DNA from: Alphaproteobacteria bacterium
GTDB taxonomy: Bacteria > Pseudomonadota > Alphaproteobacteria > TMED109
Assembly (NCBI GenBank): GCA_022825705.1
Contig: JAJDWH010000017.1
Location: forward strand, 1 to 33,635
Reading direction: 5' to 3'
Length of the DNA stretch: 33,635 bases
Numbering within the stretch: position 1 is the first letter of the stretch; the number at the start of each line of letters is the position of its first letter. The notes beneath the pieces are model-generated. The model saw only the letters and a list, made by a program, of their open reading frames with translations. It was not told the DNA's origin and ran no database searches. Shown here piece after piece: positions 29,649-33,635 of this stretch. The translations under genes and the position numbers were made by a program.

Positions 29649-30608
29649 CTAGCGCGCCGCGTTGGCGGCGACCGTGCGTGCGATAAAAATCCCGCTTGCG
29701 ATCAGCGCGAACCCCCACCGCAGGAGCTGCGCGCCGGTGTCCGTGTGGAACAGCATATCGATGGCGGCCGGCGACATAAAGCTCTGCAAGCCCATCAGCA
29801 CGAACGGCATGGCGGTCAGGATGAGCAGGGTGAAGCGGGTCTGCGCGGTCGAGGCCTTCGCCTTGAGCCCCGCCTGCCGGCGCTCGCGGAGGGCCCGCGA
29901 CAGGTTGGCAAAGGCGCCCGTGAGCCCGGCTCCCGATCGCCGCTGCAGGCGGATCACGGCGAGGAACATGGTGAGCTCGGCAACGCGGTAGCGCTTCGAC
30001 ACCTCCCCGGCCGCGTCCTCGGGATCGAGGCCGGCGGCCAGGTAGTCGCTGAACATGGCGAGGATGGGCTTCACCGGGTGCGGGGCGTGCTCGGTAACCG
30101 ACGCGATCGCTTCGGTCGACGGCACGCCGGTCGCCGACAGGCGGACGATCTGGTCCACAGTGTCGGGGAACTTCGCGACGAATTCGGTCTCGGCCCGCCG
30201 CTGGATCCAGGCGAGGGACATCCAGGCCGACGCGCAGCCCGCGGCGCCCAGCATGGCCGGGGTCCACCAGCCGAACGGAAACCGGAGGAACCAGGCGGCC
30301 GCCACGACGGCGACGCCGCCCATCAGGCCGAGGCCCAGGGCCTTCAGCAGCGCGGAGGGTGCGTGGATCAGCGGGTAGCGTGCCTCGATCGCGGCCCAGA
30401 GGCGCGCCCGGTCGTCCGGGGAGCGGAGGATCGCGATCTCCTCCTCGTCCGGCGAGTCCTCCTCCGTGACCTCGTCGCGCGGCAGGATCGCGACCGCGCG
30501 CCGGACCCGGCGCTCCAGGGCGGCCTGCCGGCGGTGCCCGGCTACGATGACCACCGTGGCGCCGATCGCCCCCGTGACCAGGATCACGTCGATCGCCGCG
30601 GCGGCCAT
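29649..30608 (-). CDS. tadB: Tad pilus inner-membrane platform protein TadB
   Basis: The 319-residue T2SF-family protein starts MAAAAIDVILVTGAIGATVV with one TM, an acidic linker, two more TM segments, the cytoplasmic T2SF domain (FPDTVDQIVRLSATGVPSTE, LQRRSGAGLTGAFANLSRAL) and a final TM pair. It forms the platform with TadC. ATG 30608 is chosen because upstream sequence in the frame is Arg-rich shadow; the preceding GTG one codon earlier is also possible. It begins 11 bp after tadA. Confidence 0.9.
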   Translation of the reverse strand: MAAAAIDVILVTGAIGATVVIVAGHRRQAALERRVRRAVAILPRDEVTEEDSPDEEEIAILRSPDDRARLWAAIEARYPLIHAPSALLKALGLGLMGGVAVVAAAWFLRFPFGWWTPAMLGAAGCASAWMSLAWIQRRAETEFVAKFPDTVDQIVRLSATGVPSTEAIASVTEHAPHPVKPILAMFSDYLAAGLDPEDAAGEVSKRYRVAELTMFLAVIRLQRRSGAGLTGAFANLSRALRERRQAGLKAKASTAQTRFTLLILTAMPFVLMGLQSFMSPAAIDMLFHTDTGAQLLRWGFALIASGIFIARTVAANAAR

Positions 30609-30619
30609 CACGGCCGGGC

Positions 30620-32020
30620 TCAAGCCGGTGTCTCCCCGATCCGGGGATCCTCCTGCACGGCCTCCATGAGCGCCTCGTAGAGGCCGAGCGGCCGCACCGT
30701 ATCGGTCCAGGACGGCCGCCGGCCGGCGCTTTCGAAAACGTGCGCCTCCGAATCGGGGCGCCGCCGCCACAGCTCCTCGGCGGTGATGATGTCGTTCTCG
30801 ATGCCGACCACGCTGGTGATGCTGGTCACGCACCGGTGGCCGGTGCGCAGCCGCTCCAGCTGGACCACGAGGTCGACGCTGGAGGCGATCTGGCGCCGGA
30901 GCGCCGACAGGGGGATGTCGGCGCTCCCCATCATCAGCATGTTCTCAAGGCGGGTCAGCGCATCGCGGGGATTGTTCGCGTGCAGCGTGCACATCGACCC
31001 CGGATGGCCGGTGTTCATCGCCTGCAGCATCTCGTTGGCCTCCTCGCCCCGGACCTCGCCGACGATGATCCGGTCCGGGCGCATCCGCAGCGAATTGATC
31101 AGCAGCGCGCGCATGCTGACCCCGCCGGTGCCCTCCGAGCTCGTGGCCCGCGTCTCGAGCCGGACGATGTGCGGCTGCTGCAGCTGCAGCTCCGCGGCAT
31201 CCTCGATCGTGACCAGACGCTCGGTGTGATCGATCTCGCGCGAGAGGGCGTTCATGAACGTGGTCTTGCCGGCGCCGGTGCCGCCGCTGATCAGCACGTT
31301 GCAGCGCGCCTTGACCGCGATGCGGAGGAACTTCGCCATGGCCGGTGAACAGGCATCGCCTGCGGCCATCTGCTCCAGATCGGCGTTCCGCACCACGAAC
31401 CGCCGGATCGAGATCGCGGCACCGTCCAGGGCAAGCGGCGGAATGACGATGTTGACCCGCGAGCCGTCGGCAAGGCGGGCATCGACCATCGGGCTGACCT
31501 CGTCGATCCGGCGCCCGACCCGCCCGGCGATGCGCTGCGCGATGTGAAACAGGTGCTGCTCGTCGCGGAACCGCAGCTCGACGGGCTCAAGCCGGCCGTT
31601 TCGCTCGACGTAGGCGGACTTGAGCCCGTTGATCAGGATGTCGGAGACGCTCGCGTCCACGAGCAGCGGCTCGATCGGGCCGAGGCCGTTGATGTCGTGC
31701 ACCAGCCGGGTAACCACCTGCTGGCGGTCGTGCGGACTGAGCTCCGCCATGTCCGCCTGCTCGGTGTCGAGAAACGCGTGCAGCTGCCGTGCCAGGGCCT
31801 TGTTGTCGAGGTTGGCGACCCGGGCCATGTCCATCGACCGGACGATGACGGGGTGCAGCCGCGCCACGATGTCAGCGATGGACGCACCGCTTTCCGCCAC
31901 GCGGCGGCGCGGAACCGGCGCATCTGCGGGCGGCGATGCGGCGGGCGTGGCACCATGGTCTGACTGGGCGCGGCGGTCTGGCTGCGCACGGCGACCGAAG
32001 GAACGGGCGGGCACCGGCAC
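30620..32020 (-). CDS. tadA: Tad pilus assembly ATPase TadA/CpaF
   Basis: The 466-residue secretion ATPase has an N-terminal linker and helical domain, then [19 protein letters not shown] and [20 protein letters not shown]. Walker A is [17 protein letters not shown] (243-259), followed by the Asp box IEDAAELQL, Walker B region [15 protein letters not shown] and His box [18 protein letters not shown]. This is the CpaF/TadA type that powers both extension and retraction of Flp pili. GTG at 32020 lies eight bases after tadZ. The first 40 residues are low complexity, so a later start is possible. Confidence 0.93.
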   Translation of the reverse strand: MPVPARSFGRRAQPDRRAQSDHGATPAASPPADAPVPRRRVAESGASIADIVARLHPVIVRSMDMARVANLDNKALARQLHAFLDTEQADMAELSPHDRQQVVTRLVHDINGLGPIEPLLVDASVSDILINGLKSAYVERNGRLEPVELRFRDEQHLFHIAQRIAGRVGRRIDEVSPMVDARLADGSRVNIVIPPLALDGAAISIRRFVVRNADLEQMAAGDACSPAMAKFLRIAVKARCNVLISGGTGAGKTTFMNALSREIDHTERLVTIEDAAELQLQQPHIVRLETRATSSEGTGGVSMRALLINSLRMRPDRIIVGEVRGEEANEMLQAMNTGHPGSMCTLHANNPRDALTRLENMLMMGSADIPLSALRRQIASSVDLVVQLERLRTGHRCVTSITSVVGIENDIITAEELWRRRPDSEAHVFESAGRRPSWTDTVRPLGLYEALMEAVQEDPRIGETPA

Positions 32021-32028
32021 CGGCCCGT

Positions 32029-33222
32029 TCAGGCCGCGGCCGGGCTGGCCAGAAGCCCGTCACCGGGCACATCCAAGCCGGGCGCGTCCAGCCGGTCAAC
32101 CAAGCGGTCGAGAGGCTTCCGAAGCCGCCTCGGGAGCCGGCGGGGGAGGCGTTTGGCGAGGTGCCCCCAGTCGGAGAGCTCGGGCAGCAGGTCCGCGAAC
32201 GGAAATTCGACATCGGGCTTGCGTTCGGCACCGGAGGCGCGGAGGGCGTTCCGGACCCCGGCGCGCCCCAGCGCGCGCGTCCGGTTGCGCACGTTGATGA
32301 TGGAGGCCCCGGAACCGAACGGCGCAGAGACCCGGGCTGACCGCAAGGCGCCGATACGGGTGGGTTCGCTCACCAGCACCTGCACGTCGCAGTCCCGGAG
32401 CACGGCGATGCGCCCGTGCGCCTCGGGATCGACGAGCACTAGGTGGAACCGCGTGCAGAGTTCCGCCACGAGCTGCCCAACGGCCCGGAAGGAGGGGGCG
32501 AGCGGCAACGGGGGATTCCAGCGGTAGCCGAACACGGCGAGCCGGTCTGACCGCGCCACCTGCGCGGCAGCCACCAACTCCGGGTCCGGAGCGCCGGCCG
32601 CCGCGGATTCGAGCAGCTCGTCGAGGCCGGGCGCGGGCTGGACGTCCAGCAGGAACGGCAGCGCGGAGAACGCCCGGTTGAGGTCGAGGACCGCAACGTA
32701 GCGCCCCCGGGCAGCGGCGGTGATGGCCGTCGCGGCGAGAAGGGTGGTCGCACCGCTACCGCCGGTCCCGATGAACCCGGCGCTCCGGCCGCGCCGGCGC
32801 TGGTCGCCACCACCCGCGAAGGCGCGGGCCACCACCTCCCGGACGCGCGCGACCGCGACCGGCTTAATGAGGTAGTCGGCGACGCCGGTGTTCAGAATGG
32901 CGCGGCTGTAGCGCGCATCGTCCCGCGATCCAATTGCCACGACGGTGGCCCCGACCTCGCAGACGGATGCGAGTTCGTGGATGCTGCCGACGGGGTATGG
33001 GACGCCGTCGAGATCGATCAGGATCAGGGCTGGCGAGGCGTTGCCTTGCAGCGCGCCGATCGCGGTCCGGATGTTGCCGTCGTCCGCCTCCAACTCCCAT
33101 TCCGGGAGGGCGGCCAAGAGCGCGAACCGCGTCTCCGGGTCCGTGACGAACGCCCGGGCCTGCCGGAGGGCGGCGGGGTCCGGTGCGTGCCCGGGTGCGG
33201 GGGGACGTGGCTCTGGATCCAT
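32029..33222 (-). CDS. tadZ: Tad pilus localisation protein TadZ/CpaE
   Basis: The 397-residue protein has a receiver-like N-terminal domain (ALILIDLDGVPYPVGSI, VADYLIKPVAVARVREVVAR) and a ParA/MinD-like ATPase domain. Its P-loop GTGGSGATTLLAA lacks the signature Lys of ordinary MinD/ParA proteins, a feature common in TadZ/CpaE, and the Switch I region reads VAVLDLNRAFSALPFLLDV. TadZ directs pilus assembly to the cell pole. The receiver domain keeps the late KP motif but the phospho-Asp context is poor. It is the first gene after the pilin. Confidence 0.87.
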   Translation of the reverse strand: MDPEPRPPAPGHAPDPAALRQARAFVTDPETRFALLAALPEWELEADDGNIRTAIGALQGNASPALILIDLDGVPYPVGSIHELASVCEVGATVVAIGSRDDARYSRAILNTGVADYLIKPVAVARVREVVARAFAGGGDQRRRGRSAGFIGTGGSGATTLLAATAITAAARGRYVAVLDLNRAFSALPFLLDVQPAPGLDELLESAAAGAPDPELVAAAQVARSDRLAVFGYRWNPPLPLAPSFRAVGQLVAELCTRFHLVLVDPEAHGRIAVLRDCDVQVLVSEPTRIGALRSARVSAPFGSGASIINVRNRTRALGRAGVRNALRASGAERKPDVEFPFADLLPELSDWGHLAKRLPRRLPRRLRKPLDRLVDRLDAPGLDVPGDGLLASPAAA

Positions 33223-33328
33223 GCAGTGGCCCGACGGGGGATGATGTGCTGTTGGACGGGTTGGCGAGTCATGCGATCGGTATCCCGGGCCGGTCAGGAC
33301 TCGGGGTCACCAGCGCAACGGCCGGTGA

Positions 33329-33349
33329 GCCCCGACATGCAACCGGGGC
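33329..33349 (-). terminator. Hairpin between pilin and tadZ
   Basis: GCCCCG at 33329-33334 pairs with CGGGGC at 33344-33349 around a 9-base loop, in the 170-bp gap after the pilin. With no T-run it probably lets part of the transcription through, which would give more pilin than assembly protein. The rest of the gap shows nothing else. Confidence 0.4.
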
Positions 33350-33392
33350 CAGGGCCCAAGGGATGCCTGCTTGAGCGTGAGCCAAGTCAAGG

Positions 33393-33611
33393 CTACGGAG
33401 GCGAGAGATCACCGGCATCTAACGAGGAGGCAGTGTTCTCGATCGTAGTACCAAGGGTCGTTAGGGAAGTCGCGATGTCACCGGTAAACGCGACGATTGC
33501 GGCACCGACGCCCGCGATCACGACCCCGGCCAGAACCGCGTACTCCAGCGCGGAGACGGCCCGCTCTGAGCGGAGAAAGCGGCCACTACGCCGCAGCAAT
33601 GAAATCAGCAT
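33393..33611 (-). CDS. flp: Flp/Fap type IVb pilin
   Basis: The 72-residue pre-pilin has a basic leader (MLISLLRRSGRFLRSERA) and the Flp processing motif VSALEYAVLAGVVIAG. Glu at mature position 5 and Tyr at 6 follow the normal rule, but the residue before the cut is Ala18 rather than the usual Gly. The hydrophobic helix VLAGVVIAGVGAAIVAF follows, then a short polar head. A perfect AGGAGGT lies seven bases upstream, fitting a highly expressed pilin. No prepilin peptidase or secretin is inside the window; those genes may lie beyond its edge. Confidence 0.9.
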   Translation of the reverse strand: MLISLLRRSGRFLRSERAVSALEYAVLAGVVIAGVGAAIVAFTGDIATSLTTLGTTIENTASSLDAGDLSPP

Positions 33612-33617
33612 GCGCTG

Positions 33618-33624
33618 ACCTCCT
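33618..33624 (-). promoter_or_regulatory. Perfect Shine-Dalgarno of the pilin gene
   Basis: The minus strand reads AGGAGGT here, a full complement to the 16S tail, with optimal spacing to the ATG at 33611. Confidence 0.8.
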
Positions 33625-33635
33625 GTAAATGGTTT

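Overview
The window is about 65% G+C and looks like a chromosomal accessory region of a proteobacterium, most likely an alphaproteobacterium. This rests on a Tad/Flp pilus locus with a CpaE/TadZ-type protein, BrnTA and VapBC-type toxin-antitoxin modules, a small ANDN-motif protein next to a serine recombinase, and alphaproteobacterial-style coiled-coil/TM small proteins. The species cannot be named from sequence alone.

Left third (1-7250): a patchwork of small modules. It holds a VapBC-type pair cut by the window edge, a secreted Cys-rich mini-protein gene broken by an exact 17-bp tandem duplication, a BrnT-BrnA pair with a probably leaderless start, a GNAT/ribbon-helix-helix TacTA-type pair, small membrane proteins, and an orphan TbpB-like lipoprotein. 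Near-identical 21-bp palindromes follow two of the toxin-antitoxin operons. Three separate 5' stubs of serine recombinase genes each end at a module boundary.

7252-13391 (minus strand): a tightly overlapping dlt-like operon. In order of transcription it encodes a His-rich polytopic membrane protein, a sulfotransferase, a carrier protein, an adenylation enzyme, a membrane-anchored SGNH protein (DltD-like), an MBOAT acyltransferase (DltB-like) and a 38-residue membrane peptide ending in Tyr-x-x-Phe. The last was found by reading past the MBOAT stop and resembles DltX. The likely job is activating a small amino or carboxylic acid in the cytoplasm, loading it on the carrier, and passing it through the MBOAT and the DltX-like tyrosine to an outer polymer that the sulfotransferase may also modify. 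Substrate and acceptor are unknown.

13800-15970: a gene graveyard. It contains a multiply frameshifted tyrosine recombinase that has lost its catalytic tyrosine, a split ParS/MbcA-like antitoxin, a frameshifted and truncated RES toxin, and a fragment of an Eco57I-like restriction-modification enzyme.

16094-23372 (minus strand): an unusual cluster of a single-domain globin, a three-PATAN-domain (DUF4388-like) tail-anchored protein, two paralogous exported helical-repeat proteins, and between those paralogues an Amt ammonium channel with a C-terminal extension made of three 30-residue repeats. I know of no described system with this composition; a haem-gas-linked ammonium uptake or sensing complex is an inference.

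23693-33611 (minus strand): flp pilin, tadZ, tadA, tadB and tadC, followed almost without gaps by a di-haem cytochrome c peroxidase, a DAHL-type membrane histidine-kinase-like protein whose expected phosphoacceptor His appears to be Ser, and an OLD-like ATPase whose TOPRIM acidic motif is degraded.
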